Shown in pieces: positions 26,719 to 35,064 of a DNA stretch of 64,000 bases. The translations under genes were made by a program, and so were the position numbers. The DNA lies in assembly GCA_050952465.1 (NCBI GenBank), contig JBMNKZ010000005.1, forward strand, positions 248,001-312,000, read 5' to 3'. The notes beneath the pieces are model-generated. The model made no database searches, was not told the DNA's origin, and worked only from the letters and a program-made list of their open reading frames with translations. The first letter of the stretch is position 1; every line of letters begins with the position of its first letter. Source of the DNA: DUPU01 sp050952465. GTDB lineage: Bacteria; Bacillota; Dehalobacteriia; Dehalobacteriales; Dehalobacteriaceae.

Positions 26719-27069
26719 ATGAACGAACCTTTTATATTCCAGACCCTGCCGGAACGGATTGCGGCGCTGTTCCCCGAAATTGACAGCGACGCCGCCATTG
26801 ACTTGCTGCACAACAATGAAGAGTATGGCCAACTCCATCAAAGAAAAGGGGAACTCACGGAGCGGCACCCTTTCATTTCGGCTGTCCTGGAGGGCGAGGG
26901 GCCGATTGCTCTGAGCGCGGAAGAACATAAAATCCTTACGGACTATCTGGATGTAGCAACCCGCATGGAGGACATGGAACGTATGCAGCTTTATTTTCGC
27001 GGGCATACGGACGGCTTTTCCTATCTCAAAAAATCGGCGCAATATAGCCGCATTGCAAAAATTTCGTGA
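26719..27069 (+). CDS. conserved ICE protein after the methylase gene
   Basis: 116 aa from ATG 26719 behind GGAAGGAGG (GTG 26716 is too close). Helical, soluble; contains FPEIDSDAAIDLLHNNEEYGQLHQRKGEL and ends FRGHTDGFSYLKKS. A recurring companion of the giant methylase in clostridial ICEs. Function unknown. Its stop lies within a hairpin that separates it from the next gene. Confidence 0.65.
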   Translation: MNEPFIFQTLPERIAALFPEIDSDAAIDLLHNNEEYGQLHQRKGELTERHPFISAVLEGEGPIALSAEEHKILTDYLDVATRMEDMERMQLYFRGHTDGFSYLKKSAQYSRIAKIS

Positions 27070-27105
27070 AAAGCATCGGAAGACAAAATCCGGTGCTTTT
27101 TCACG
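27065..27105 (+). terminator. hairpin overlapping a stop codon (attenuator-like)
   Basis: CGTGAAAAGCATCGGA (27065-27080) pairs with TCCGGTGCTTTTTCACG (27089-27105) with one bulge and one wobble. There is no long T-tract after the stem. It may lower expression of the downstream gene. Confidence 0.5.
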
Positions 27106-27121
27106 TTTGGAGGTGATCGCT

Positions 27122-28075
27122 ATGCCCTATGTGGCCCCGGAACAGATTAAGCGCGCAAAACAGATGGATCTGCTGACCTATTTGCAGCATTACGAGCCGC
27201 AGGAGCTGGTTCGCTTTTCCGGCAACGTCTATACCACCCGCACCCATGACAGCTTGAAAATATCCAACGGGAAGTGGTGCTGGTGGTCCCGCGGCATCGG
27301 CGGGCGCTCCGCCCTGGATTATCTCATCAAAGTCCGGGGCATGACGCTTCCCGAGGCGGTCATGCGGATAGACGGGCAGGCAGTTGTTATGCCGTCTGCC
27401 CCGTCAAAGGCGCGGGGACCCGCCCAGCCGAGAACGCTACTGTTGCCGGAGAAAAACAAAAGCAATGACCGCGTGGCTGCCTATCTAAGAGGGCGCGGAA
27501 TACACAGCGCCTTGATAGATTACTGCCTTCAAACCGGACGGCTGTATGAAAGCCGCTACCGCCACAACGCGGTCTTTGTCGGCTTCGACCCGCAGGGTGT
27601 CCCCCGGTATGGCGCTCTCCGGGGCACATCCGGCAGCCGGTTTATGGGGGACGTAAGCGGCAGCGACAAGCACTTCTCCTTCTCCATTCCGGCAAGAGAT
27701 AAATCCACAAAGCTGCATTTGTTTGAAAGCGCCATTGACCTTTTGTCCTACGGCACATTGGAGCTGCTTTCCGGCAGGGATTGGCGGCGGGAAAACTGCC
27801 TGTCCCTGGCGGGTATTTACAGGCCGAAAAAGAACATCGGAGAAAGCACCCCGCCCGCCGCTTTGATGCAATACCTCAAGGATTACCCACAAATAACCGA
27901 AATTGCCCTGCATCTGGACAATGACGCACCGGGAAGGCTGGCGGCGGAGACCATCAAGGCCCTCCTTCCCTCAACCTACACCATTTCCGACGAGCCGCCC
28001 CAGCGCGGGAAGGATTACAACGATTATCTCAGGGTTGTATTAAGGATACGGCAGTCAAATAGCATGGAAAAATGA
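27122..28075 (+). CDS. DUF3991/TOPRIM domain protein (primase-like)
   Basis: 317 aa from ATG 27122 behind GGAGGTGATC. An N-terminal part YVAPEQIKRAKQMDLLTYLQHYEP resembles the zinc-finger-like N-domain of DnaG-related proteins (WWSRGIGGRSALDYLIKVRG). A TOPRIM-like region (LHLFESAIDLLSYGTLEL...IALHLDNDAPGRLAAETI) has the Glu and the DxD-type acidic pair. Proteins of this type occur on many ICEs and probably aid replication of transferred single-stranded DNA. The linker is not strongly conserved. Confidence 0.8.
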   Translation: MPYVAPEQIKRAKQMDLLTYLQHYEPQELVRFSGNVYTTRTHDSLKISNGKWCWWSRGIGGRSALDYLIKVRGMTLPEAVMRIDGQAVVMPSAPSKARGPAQPRTLLLPEKNKSNDRVAAYLRGRGIHSALIDYCLQTGRLYESRYRHNAVFVGFDPQGVPRYGALRGTSGSRFMGDVSGSDKHFSFSIPARDKSTKLHLFESAIDLLSYGTLELLSGRDWRRENCLSLAGIYRPKKNIGESTPPAALMQYLKDYPQITEIALHLDNDAPGRLAAETIKALLPSTYTISDEPPQRGKDYNDYLRVVLRIRQSNSMEK

Positions 28076-28119
28076 TTGCTTTTTAGATGTTTTACAAAAA
28101 ATACAAAATCCTTGATTTG

Positions 28120-28139
28120 TGTTATCGTATATGATAACA
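28120..28139. promoter_or_regulatory. palindromic operator before the toxin-antitoxin pair
   Basis: TGTTATC (28120-28126) and GATAACA (28133-28139) are perfect inverted repeats six bases apart, about 40 bp before the toxin start. It is in the position of an operator for autorepression by the HTH antitoxin. No clean -35/-10 pair was fixed. Confidence 0.6.
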
Positions 28140-28180
28140 TGATGGTGAGGTGAAGCATATACTAAGATTAGAGGTGTATC

Positions 28181-28537
28181 ATGGATTGGCAAGTGGAATA
28201 CTATAAAAAGGAAAACGGAGATATTCCCGTACTGGATTTTCTGCTATCGTTGGAAGCAAAAATGCGGGCGAAAGCCTTTAGCGAAATAGAACTGCTGGAA
28301 AAGCATGGGCCTGATTTAAGGGAACCTTACGTAAAGCCCGTAAAAGGCAAAGGTCTTTTTGAACTGAGAATCAAATTCGCCTCGGATATCAGCAGGATTT
28401 TCTATTTCACATACCGCCAGAAGACTTTTGTGCTGCTTCATGGTTTCACCAAAAAAACTCAAAAAACTCCGCAAAGAGAGATTGAACGGGCACTACGTTA
28501 TAAAGAAGATTATGAAAGAAGGTGTGACAATGAGTAA
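28181..28537 (+). CDS. higB: RelE/HigB-type toxin (phage Gp49-like)
   Basis: 118 aa from ATG 28181 behind GAGGTG. The sequence matches the short Gp49-like/HigB mRNA interferase fold: VEYYKKENGDIPVLDFLLSL, LREPYVKPVKGKGLFELRIKFASDISRIFYF and a C-terminal helix. It overlaps the antitoxin gene by eight bases, toxin first, as in HigBA. It would cleave mRNA at ribosomes unless neutralised. Stabilises the element by post-segregational effects. Confidence 0.85.
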   Translation: MDWQVEYYKKENGDIPVLDFLLSLEAKMRAKAFSEIELLEKHGPDLREPYVKPVKGKGLFELRIKFASDISRIFYFTYRQKTFVLLHGFTKKTQKTPQREIERALRYKEDYERRCDNE

Positions 28538-28814
28538 GGCAGGAGCAAAGTTTTCCGAAGTGAAAGAGCTTTTGATGAAGGACGAAGAATTCAAAGCGGA
28601 ATACGAAAAGCTGAAACCGCGCTATGATGTGATTTCGCAAATCATTGAAGCACGCACCAGCCAAAATATTACCCAGGAAGAATTGGCGCTTCGGGTTGGG
28701 ACCCAGAAATCCAATATCAGCCGCCTGGAAAGCGGAACGTACAATCCATCCCTGGACTTTCTGTCCAAGGTTGCCCGCTCCCTCGGCAAAGAGGTACAGG
28801 TTACGCTGAAATAA
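28530..28814 (+). CDS. higA: HigA-type HTH antitoxin
   Basis: 94 aa from ATG 28530, overlapping the toxin stop (ATGAGTAA). A helical N-terminus is followed by a Cro/C1-type HTH: ITQEELALRVGTQKSNISRLESGTYNPSLDFLSKVARSLG. It should bind the toxin and the palindrome upstream of the operon. A terminator follows 54 bp later. Confidence 0.88.
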   Translation: MSKAGAKFSEVKELLMKDEEFKAEYEKLKPRYDVISQIIEARTSQNITQEELALRVGTQKSNISRLESGTYNPSLDFLSKVARSLGKEVQVTLK

Positions 28815-28867
28815 AAAATGCAAGGAAGTCATAAAGAAGTTTGTGATAGCACAGATGATTAATAATT

Positions 28868-28896
28868 AAGGCACTGAGAGATCAGCGCCTTTTTTA
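28868..28896 (+). terminator. terminator of the toxin-antitoxin operon
   Basis: AAGGCACTGA (28868-28877) pairs with TCAGCGCCTT (28882-28891) with one mismatch around GAGA, then TTTTT. A similar stem reappears at 32483, on the far side of the SIR2-HerA cassette. Confidence 0.75.
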
Positions 28897-29094
28897 TCGT
28901 GCTGAAACGAATAAATGCGCTTTTGCGCTGCTTTATTCATTGATTCGGGTAAAGAAGTATAATATGATTAGATTGTAATTATAAGGAAAATAAGATTCAA
29001 ACTTTAGGAAAGTATTTGGCTAAATTACGAATTTGCGTAAGCCCACGGAGGAGCCAGTGAATCTTATAAAAACGGTAAGGGAGATCTTGAGGTT

Positions 29095-29271
29095 ATGGAT
29101 ATAGAAGCGTTTACCTACCGCGAGAAAATGCTGAAGCTACGGGAAAAACTGCTGGTCGTCGAGGAAGACCGTCTGGCAGGACGCGCTGGAACAACGCCGG
29201 ATAAACTGGACAGCTATCTGGACGGTATTATTGATGAAGTGGAGTATGGGAAAAGAAGCAGCATAAGGTGA
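29095..29271 (+). CDS. small acidic/basic helical protein, antitoxin-like
   Basis: 58 aa from ATG 29095; GGGAG lies about ten bases upstream, so the ribosome site is weak. The product MDIEAFTYREKMLKLREKLL...GTTPDKLDSYLDGIIDEVEYG is helical and resembles C-terminal parts of small antitoxins or regulators, but I cannot name a family. No toxin follows, so it may be an orphan or remnant at the edge of the defence cassette. Confidence 0.45.
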   Translation: MDIEAFTYREKMLKLREKLLVVEEDRLAGRAGTTPDKLDSYLDGIIDEVEYGKRSSIR

Positions 29272-29458
29272 GTGCGGTAACGGAGCTTGGTACCGAGGCG
29301 TCACACCGCCTAGCCCAAGATCGGCAGGATATGCCGGTCAAATCGAAGATAGGAGCTATCTAGGATTTAACCATCACCTTAGGGCTGGTCCGCGCCGTGA
29401 ATGCGGGAACGTTACAATTACCGTCGCACGTTGCATGTTAAATGAAAGGAGGGAGAAA
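29272..29458. other. structured GC-rich DNA before the SIR2 gene
   Basis: No gene. Several small stems are visible: GATCGGCA (29319-29326) with TGCCGGTC (29332-29339), which pairs fully as RNA if one U-G is allowed, and AGATAG (29347-29352) with CTATCT (29356-29361). It is much GC-richer than the SIR2 and HerA genes. It may be a non-coding RNA, an old mobile-intron half or an insertion boundary; I cannot identify it. Confidence 0.4.
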
Positions 29459-30541
29459 GTGAGTTTTAGTATTTCGGAAATATTCCCTAATGCATCTCAA
29501 GGATTGTCTAATGTTGGTTTTTTATTTGGGGCAGGTACTTCATACAAAGCAGGATACCCATTAATGCCGGAATTAACAATTAGAGTATTAGAAAAATTAG
29601 ACCCAAACGAAATAAGTATTATTGAAACAATAATAGAAAAACAACTAAATATAAAGTTAGATAAGTCTAGAGGTGAACCAAATATTGAAGTGATTTCGGA
29701 TACCATCGAATCTGGTATATATACTGTAAACCCTAGTGAAGATTTATACAAAAAACTAATTAACTTAAGAAAAATAATTCGTGAACAGATTGTTGAAATA
29801 TTACTTGAAAATAAAAGACCCTTTCTTGATGACCATATCAGATTCTTAAACGCACTCAAATCAGTTTACATGGGAAGAGCAGAATCGATTTGGATTTTTA
29901 CAACAAATTATGACATGTTATTCGAGGTTGCTGCATCAGTAATAAAAATCCCAATATGTAATGGATTTATTGGGACTTCATTCAGTTATTTTAATATACA
30001 GTGCTTACAAATGAATTCCGGGATAATATTGGGCAACAGGTTTTCTCCCTTTACTCAGCCAGTAGTACGATTAATTAAACTCCATGGATCACTTGACTGG
30101 TGGAAAGATAATTCTTCAATATATAATACTTTAATTCCAGGGCATATCAATGACAGCCTTGAGCGTCTTATGGTTTTACCAAGAAAGAAAAAAATTACTG
30201 AAACATTAGATTCTCCATTTGGTGAACTATTTAGATTTTCTGAAAGAATTATTGGTTCTGCCTGTAAGTACATAGTAAGTTGTGGATTTAGCTTTGGCGA
30301 TGAGCATATTAATGAAACATTATTATTGCCAAAATTACAACAAGGCAAAATTAAACTAACAGCTTTTATAAAATCAGATAATACAAACCTTGAAAGCTTT
30401 AAACAGTGTGCATCTTTTTCCTATGGGACACAATCAATATGTAAAAAACTAAATGTTTATGAGTCTACTGGTTCTGAATTATGGCAGTTTGATAAACTCG
30501 TTGATCTTATATGTAAATATTCAGGAGTGGGAGGGTGTTGA
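29459..30541 (+). CDS. SIR2-family defence protein
   Basis: 360 aa from GTG 29459 (AAAGGAGGG upstream), rather than ATG 29435. The SIR2 fold shows GFLFGAGTSYKAGYP near residue 20, FTTNYDMLFE near 147 and the LIKLHGSLDW His motif near 207. Bacterial SIR2 proteins of this kind hydrolyse NAD+ when phage are sensed. The following gene, three bases away, is a HerA ATPase, the pair known as the SIR2-HerA anti-phage system. Strikingly AT-rich compared with the ICE backbone, so acquired separately. Confidence 0.9.
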   Translation: MSFSISEIFPNASQGLSNVGFLFGAGTSYKAGYPLMPELTIRVLEKLDPNEISIIETIIEKQLNIKLDKSRGEPNIEVISDTIESGIYTVNPSEDLYKKLINLRKIIREQIVEILLENKRPFLDDHIRFLNALKSVYMGRAESIWIFTTNYDMLFEVAASVIKIPICNGFIGTSFSYFNIQCLQMNSGIILGNRFSPFTQPVVRLIKLHGSLDWWKDNSSIYNTLIPGHINDSLERLMVLPRKKKITETLDSPFGELFRFSERIIGSACKYIVSCGFSFGDEHINETLLLPKLQQGKIKLTAFIKSDNTNLESFKQCASFSYGTQSICKKLNVYESTGSELWQFDKLVDLICKYSGVGGC

Positions 30542-30543
30542 AT

Positions 30544-32271
30544 ATGAAATACCGAATTGGGAAAACAATATCAGTTATCGGAGACACAATCGGTGTTTTA
30601 CTTGAAAATTGTTCAGCAAACGAGACAGGTGAAGAATTTGGAGTGCCAGATGCAATGTGCATTAATCTACCTAGTCCTACCGGACCAATACCATTAATGA
30701 TTGGACAACCTGGGTCATTCGTTGATGTATCAATACCTACGGGTAGTCTACTTTGCATGGTCACAGGAATTAAAATGACTGAGTCAAATCAGCTTTCAAG
30801 TGAAATAAAAAATGCGCTTGAAAGTGGGGAATTAGTTATTTCTTCTACGAAGAGAGTTTTGGAAGTGCTTGCAGTTGGAACAATTACACCTGATGGCAGT
30901 TTTGAACGAGGAACAGATGTTTTACCTACAGTGAGCGCTGATGTATATGCCGTGGATTCAGAAACAATAGAAAAGGTATATGCAAGTTATGCAAAAGGTA
31001 ATTTTTCGGTTGGAAGATTATCAGTGCTACCAAGTCAAGAAGCAAAGATTAATCTTGATTCTTTTTTATGTCGTCATGCTGCAATTCTAGGGCAAACAGG
31101 CTCGGGAAAATCTTGGACAGTCGCATCGGTATTACAAAAGATTGCATGTTTCCCTCAATCGTCAGTTGTACTACTTGATCTGCATGGTGAATATGAGAAT
31201 GCTTTTGGAGAATATGCGACATATGTTAGTGCTTCTGAAATTGAATTGCCTTATTGGCTCATGAACTCAGAGGAGTTAATGGGCCTGTGTGTTGACAGAA
31301 GAGAATCTGCTGCTCCAAACCAGATAGCGAAATTCAAAGAACTACTTCAAAATGCGAAAGAAAGCCACCCTGAAAATATTGCATTAGGGATTCCTAAAAT
31401 AACAATTGATACGCCAATATATTTTGACTTTGAAAAAATAATAAAGGAATTTGAGCGACTAGATACCGAAAAGGTCATTGGCTCTCAAGGTAGACCAGTA
31501 AATGGGCCTTTATATGGTCAATTTACAAGATTGTTAATGAGAATTCAGTCGCGTTTAAATGATAAGAGGTTCGACTTAATTTTTAAACCAAAGACATATA
31601 CAACCTCTGCCTCAATGGAAACTCTTTTCAGAAAAATACTTGGCGAAGAATCGGAACCAAAAAAGATTGTAATTCTTGATCTTAGTCCAGTTCCTTTTGA
31701 TGTTCGTTCATCAGTTATATCCTTGATTCTCAGATGTCTTTTTGACTTTGCGTATTGGTATAAAAGAAAGAATGGGAAGGCATATCCCTTATCAGTTTTT
31801 GCTGATGAAGCCCACTCTTATTTAAATGACTATGATGTTGCTAATGAACCATCGAGAGTTTCTTCTGAGCGAATTGCAAAAGAAGGACGAAAATATGGAA
31901 TAAGCTTAACTGTCATAAGTCAAAGACCGAGAGAAGTATCGAGTACAATTCTGTCGCAATGTAATTCATTTCTTTGCTTAAGAATATCTAATCCTGATGA
32001 TCAAAACTATGTAAAAAATTTATTGCCGGATTCTATGAAGGGTATAGTTGACATCTTTTCAACATTACGTCGTGGTGAGGCAATATTAATTGGAGACGCT
32101 GTTATGATGCCAACTAGAATAAAAATTGACCAACCAGATCCAAAGCCAGATAGTGATGATATATCCTTTATTGAAGAATGGAATAAACCACATGCCTTTA
32201 TTGATGTTGCTTCTGTATTAGATATATGGCGGAAACAAATATTTGAGAAAGATGGCGGCAACTGTGTATAA
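30544..32271 (+). CDS. herA: HerA-type ATPase of the SIR2-HerA system
   Basis: 575 aa from ATG 30544 with GGGAGGG upstream. An N-terminal HAS-barrel-like domain precedes the DUF87 core: Walker A GQTGSGKSWTVA near residue 182, Walker B-type LSVFADEAHSYL near 418 and a SQRPREVSSTILSQCNSFLCLRI sensor region, as in HerA/FtsK-like hexameric translocases. In SIR2-HerA it forms a ring complex with the SIR2 subunit and is needed for NAD+ depletion. Shares the low GC of its partner, with no other gene in the cassette. Confidence 0.9.
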   Translation: MKYRIGKTISVIGDTIGVLLENCSANETGEEFGVPDAMCINLPSPTGPIPLMIGQPGSFVDVSIPTGSLLCMVTGIKMTESNQLSSEIKNALESGELVISSTKRVLEVLAVGTITPDGSFERGTDVLPTVSADVYAVDSETIEKVYASYAKGNFSVGRLSVLPSQEAKINLDSFLCRHAAILGQTGSGKSWTVASVLQKIACFPQSSVVLLDLHGEYENAFGEYATYVSASEIELPYWLMNSEELMGLCVDRRESAAPNQIAKFKELLQNAKESHPENIALGIPKITIDTPIYFDFEKIIKEFERLDTEKVIGSQGRPVNGPLYGQFTRLLMRIQSRLNDKRFDLIFKPKTYTTSASMETLFRKILGEESEPKKIVILDLSPVPFDVRSSVISLILRCLFDFAYWYKRKNGKAYPLSVFADEAHSYLNDYDVANEPSRVSSERIAKEGRKYGISLTVISQRPREVSSTILSQCNSFLCLRISNPDDQNYVKNLLPDSMKGIVDIFSTLRRGEAILIGDAVMMPTRIKIDQPDPKPDSDDISFIEEWNKPHAFIDVASVLDIWRKQIFEKDGGNCV

Positions 32272-32482
32272 TACGGCATTAGTGCAGGAACGCAGTAGTA
32301 ATTTTCAGGGGAGAGCACACTACACCTCTTCGCCGGGTGGCAAGTACCACCAAGGAGAAGGGGCTTCGAGGTCCGCCCAGAATATCATGAATGCCGTGCA
32401 GATAAGCAGGCATTACTCTCTATAGCTAAATTTCATACGGATATATTCCCATTATCATAATTAATCAATTTCTAATGTTGTT
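32272..32482. other. structured DNA after HerA
   Basis: No gene is supported. A two-part stem is visible: CCTCTTC (32325-32331) with GAAGGGG (32357-32363) encloses GGTGG (32336-32340) paired with CCACC (32347-32351). GC-richer than the cassette genes. It may be the counterpart of the stretch at 29272-29458. Confidence 0.4.
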
Positions 32483-32510
32483 AAAGGTGCTGAGATCAGT
32501 GCCTTTTTCT
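32483..32510 (+). terminator. terminator after the SIR2-HerA cassette
   Basis: AAAGGTGCTGA (32483-32493) pairs with TCAGTGCCTTT (32496-32506) through two wobbles, followed by a T-run. Related in sequence to the terminator at 28868, so the cassette is bracketed by similar stems. Confidence 0.6.
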
Positions 32511-32778
32511 TTTGCCCAAAATTAAGGAGGACTGTTCCATAAAAATGGTACTGTCAAATATTTTTCATAGTCATAGAAATCAAAGCGAATGCAAACAGGC
32601 CAAAGCAATGCGACTATAGTTCTCTACGCAGAGTACTTCGCTGGCGTTGAGTTTACCATGCGCAGAAAAGAAACGAATGTACGGTGTAAAAATCACAAAT
32701 GCCGTGACCAGGAGCGCTGACCTCCGGCTTTCTCTTTTTCGGCTGGTAATATCTGAAAACAATCGTAACCGCATACCC

Positions 32779-32880
32779 AACACAAGACCGCTGTCTTGTG
32801 TTGCAGCAAGCACTGAATTTGGTCTCCCAAATTCGCTTGTTAGGGGCTTTTCGCCCCTAATACCCCCCTTCATGCTGCAC
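32779..32880. other. candidate origin of transfer (oriT)
   Basis: Upstream of mobC and the relaxase. A perfect 10-bp inverted repeat, AACACAAGAC (32779-32788) and GTCTTGTGTT (32793-32802), is followed by TAGGGGC (32841-32847) and GCCCCTA (32853-32859), then TACCCCCCTTCATGC. Inverted repeats next to the relaxosome genes fit an oriT; the nick base is not identified. The stretch 32511-32778 shows no gene. Confidence 0.55.
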
Positions 32881-32906
32881 TCCTATCAATCAAGAAAAGA
32901 GGTGTT

Positions 32907-32999
32907 ATGAATGAACGAACTTCAACAAAAGTGGCGGGAGAATTTCGCACCCTCATCGAGTGCAAGGACACCCATCCTGCGCGAAAGGAGCCGGAGTGA
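32907..32999 (+). CDS. 30-aa leader ORF coupled to mobC
   Basis: ATG 32907 with AAAGAGGTG upstream encodes 30 residues (MNERTSTKVAGEFRTLIECK...). Its stop overlaps the mobC start (TGATG), which suggests coupling. It may be a leader peptide; no homology recognised. Confidence 0.4.
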   Translation: MNERTSTKVAGEFRTLIECKDTHPARKEPE

Positions 33000-33328
33000 T
33001 GAGAAAACGAGGTATCCGTGTTCAAGTCTGGCTGAATAAAGAAGAAAATACACGGCTTCATACCAGCGCCAAAAAAGCAGGATTGTCACAGGAAGGCTAT
33101 CTCCGTTCTCTCATCAACGGCTATGTGCCCAAGGAGCTGCCCCCTCCCGACTATTTTTCCATGACGCGGGAGCTGCACGCCATCGGCAGCAACCTGAACC
33201 AGATTGCGGCCAAGGCCAATGCCACCGGGCATATCGACAAGACGGTGTTTCAATATGAAGCCAACCGGCTCAGAAAGGCGGTACAGGATATTATAGAGGC
33301 GGTCACAGCGCCGGAAAGGAGGACCTAA
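32999..33328 (+). CDS. mobC: MobC relaxosome protein
   Basis: 109 aa from ATG 32999, GGAG eight bases upstream. A ribbon-helix-helix-like N-terminus (RKRGIRVQVWLNKEENTRLHTSAKKAGLSQEGYLRSLI) and the conserved LHAIGSNLNQIAAKANATG motif define the MobC family. MobC binds and opens oriT so that the relaxase can nick. It overlaps the next gene by one base (TAATG) and lies just downstream of the inverted repeats proposed as oriT. Confidence 0.93.
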   Translation: MRKRGIRVQVWLNKEENTRLHTSAKKAGLSQEGYLRSLINGYVPKELPPPDYFSMTRELHAIGSNLNQIAAKANATGHIDKTVFQYEANRLRKAVQDIIEAVTAPERRT

Positions 33329-33669
33329 TGGATAAGGAAACACTACTAATAAACCGTATCCACCGGAACTTTGCGGACTACAAGGCAAAGCTGCTTAAAG
33401 TGGACGGCGAAGGCATCTTTGAAAAAGCGGAGGAAATCGCCGCCTATACCCAGGTCCACTGGTATTTGACTGTAGACCATCACTATGAACCGGAGGAACT
33501 GGATTACCTCCTGCTGTTTCAAAATCCCCTGGGGGTTGTGGCCGACCAATACCAAAATGAATTGCGGTGTGTGAACGACGTGCTTGAGCTTATTGTAAGG
33601 GCTGGCAATAAGCAGGATGGCCTTGGAGATTACCCTTTGATGAAAAAACACGGGGAGCCGGAGCGATGA
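33328..33669 (+). CDS. small ICE protein (DUF3848-like)
   Basis: 113 aa; ATG overlaps the mobC stop. The pattern IFEKAEEIAAYTQVHWYL...LDYLLLFQNPLGVVADQYQNEL resembles DUF3848 proteins found on clostridial ICEs. Helical, soluble, unknown role; it sits between MobC and the relaxase, so may belong to the relaxosome. Confidence 0.65.
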   Translation: MDKETLLINRIHRNFADYKAKLLKVDGEGIFEKAEEIAAYTQVHWYLTVDHHYEPEELDYLLLFQNPLGVVADQYQNELRCVNDVLELIVRAGNKQDGLGDYPLMKKHGEPER

Positions 33670-33672
33670 ACG

Positions 33673-35064
33673 ATGGCGACCACAGCAATATGGGACGTGA
33701 CCGACCGCCTTGACCGGGTAATCGACTACGCCGCCAATCCCGAAAAAACCGGAAATCCCGATTTTACCAGTCCCGACTTTCAGGACTTGCGCAAGGTGCT
33801 GGATTATACGCAGCAGGATGTCAAAACCGAAAAGCAGTTCTATGTGACCGGCCTCAACTGCGACCCGGCCACCGCCTGCCAGCAGATGGGCCGCACAAAG
33901 CGGCAATATCAGAAGCAGGACGGCATCCTGGCCTTTCACGGCTACCAAGCCTTTGCGCCGGGAGAAGCCACCCCGGAAACCGCCCATGCCATCGGCGTAA
34001 AGCTGGCAAAAGAGCTATGGGGCGACCGCTTTGAGGTGGTGGTTTCCACCCACCTGGATAAACAGCATCTTCATAACCATTTCGTTTTGAATTCCGTATC
34101 CTTCCGGGACGGCAAGCGGTATTACGACAACAACACCAGCTACGCCCTCATGCGGCAGACATCCGACCGGCTGTGCCGGGAACATGCCCTTTCCGTCATT
34201 GAAAACCCACAGCGCGGCAAGTCCAGGCACTATGCCGAATGGAAGGCCGAGCGGGAAGGTAAACCCACCTGGCGAGGCCTGATCCGGGAGGACGTGGACC
34301 AAGCCGTTGCCGCCGCCATGACCTTCACCCAGTTTATCGCCGCCCTGCGCAAAGAGGGCTATGAGGTGAAAACCGGCGTGAAACACCTGGCGGTGCGTCC
34401 TTTAGGCAAGGAACGGTTTGTCCGGCTGAAAACCCTGGGCGACGATTACGCCGAGGAAGCCATCAAACGGCGCATCCTGCAAAACCGCACACCCCGGCGG
34501 CCGCCCCCCTTGCCGGAGCCGAAGCGAAAACGCTGTGACTTCAAAGGTTCTCTCAAGACGGCGAAAAAGCTCACCGGCCTGCAAGCGTTATACTTCCACT
34601 ACCTCTATAAAATGGGCATCCTGCCCAAGCCCCGCGCGTCCCCCCGAAGGACGCATTTTTTATTGCGCGAGGACCTCCGGCATCTGGAGGAAATCACTGC
34701 CCAAACCAAGCTTCTCTGCAAAAACCGTATTTCCAGCAAGGAACAGCTTTTCGCCTACCGCTCAACCGTGGAGCAGGAAATGAGCGCCCTGTCCGCCCAA
34801 CGCAAGTCCCTTTACAATCGCATCCGCCGGTGCGGGGACGAGGAGCAGGCGACAGCCTATAAGCAGCAAATCGCCGGGCTGACCGGCCAAATCAGCCAGC
34901 TTCGCAAGGAGGTGAAGCTCTGCACGGGCATCCTGTCCCGTTCCGGGGAAATGCGGGAAAAGCTGTCCCGGATCAAACAGGAAGAAATCCAGCAGCGAAA
35001 GGAGGAAAAAGCCTATGAGCAGCGGAGCCGACGCCGTGGACCAAGCCGTCAGCCTGAGTCTTAA
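33673..35064 (+). CDS. mobA: relaxase (MobA-like, MOBP type)
   Basis: 463 aa from ATG 33673. The relaxase domain covers about residues 1-240: a likely catalytic Tyr near residue 19 (RVIDYAANPEK), the HxHxH metal motif HLHNHF near residue 132 and VVSTHLDKQHLH before it. The C-terminal 200 residues are basic and coiled. It should nick oriT, stay covalently on the 5' end and be pumped by the VirD4-VirB4 machine. Its end overlaps pcfB by 50 bases. Confidence 0.92.
   Translation: MATTAIWDVTDRLDRVIDYAANPEKTGNPDFTSPDFQDLRKVLDYTQQDVKTEKQFYVTGLNCDPATACQQMGRTKRQYQKQDGILAFHGYQAFAPGEATPETAHAIGVKLAKELWGDRFEVVVSTHLDKQHLHNHFVLNSVSFRDGKRYYDNNTSYALMRQTSDRLCREHALSVIENPQRGKSRHYAEWKAEREGKPTWRGLIREDVDQAVAAAMTFTQFIAALRKEGYEVKTGVKHLAVRPLGKERFVRLKTLGDDYAEEAIKRRILQNRTPRRPPPLPEPKRKRCDFKGSLKTAKKLTGLQALYFHYLYKMGILPKPRASPRRTHFLLREDLRHLEEITAQTKLLCKNRISSKEQLFAYRSTVEQEMSALSAQRKSLYNRIRRCGDEEQATAYKQQIAGLTGQISQLRKEVKLCTGILSRSGEMREKLSRIKQEEIQQRKEEKAYEQRSRRRGPSRQPES

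Noticed and set aside
29272..29458. Group II intron or retron RNA half before the SIR2 gene
   Set aside because: No domain V-like stem or reverse transcriptase is visible; I only note that it is structured.
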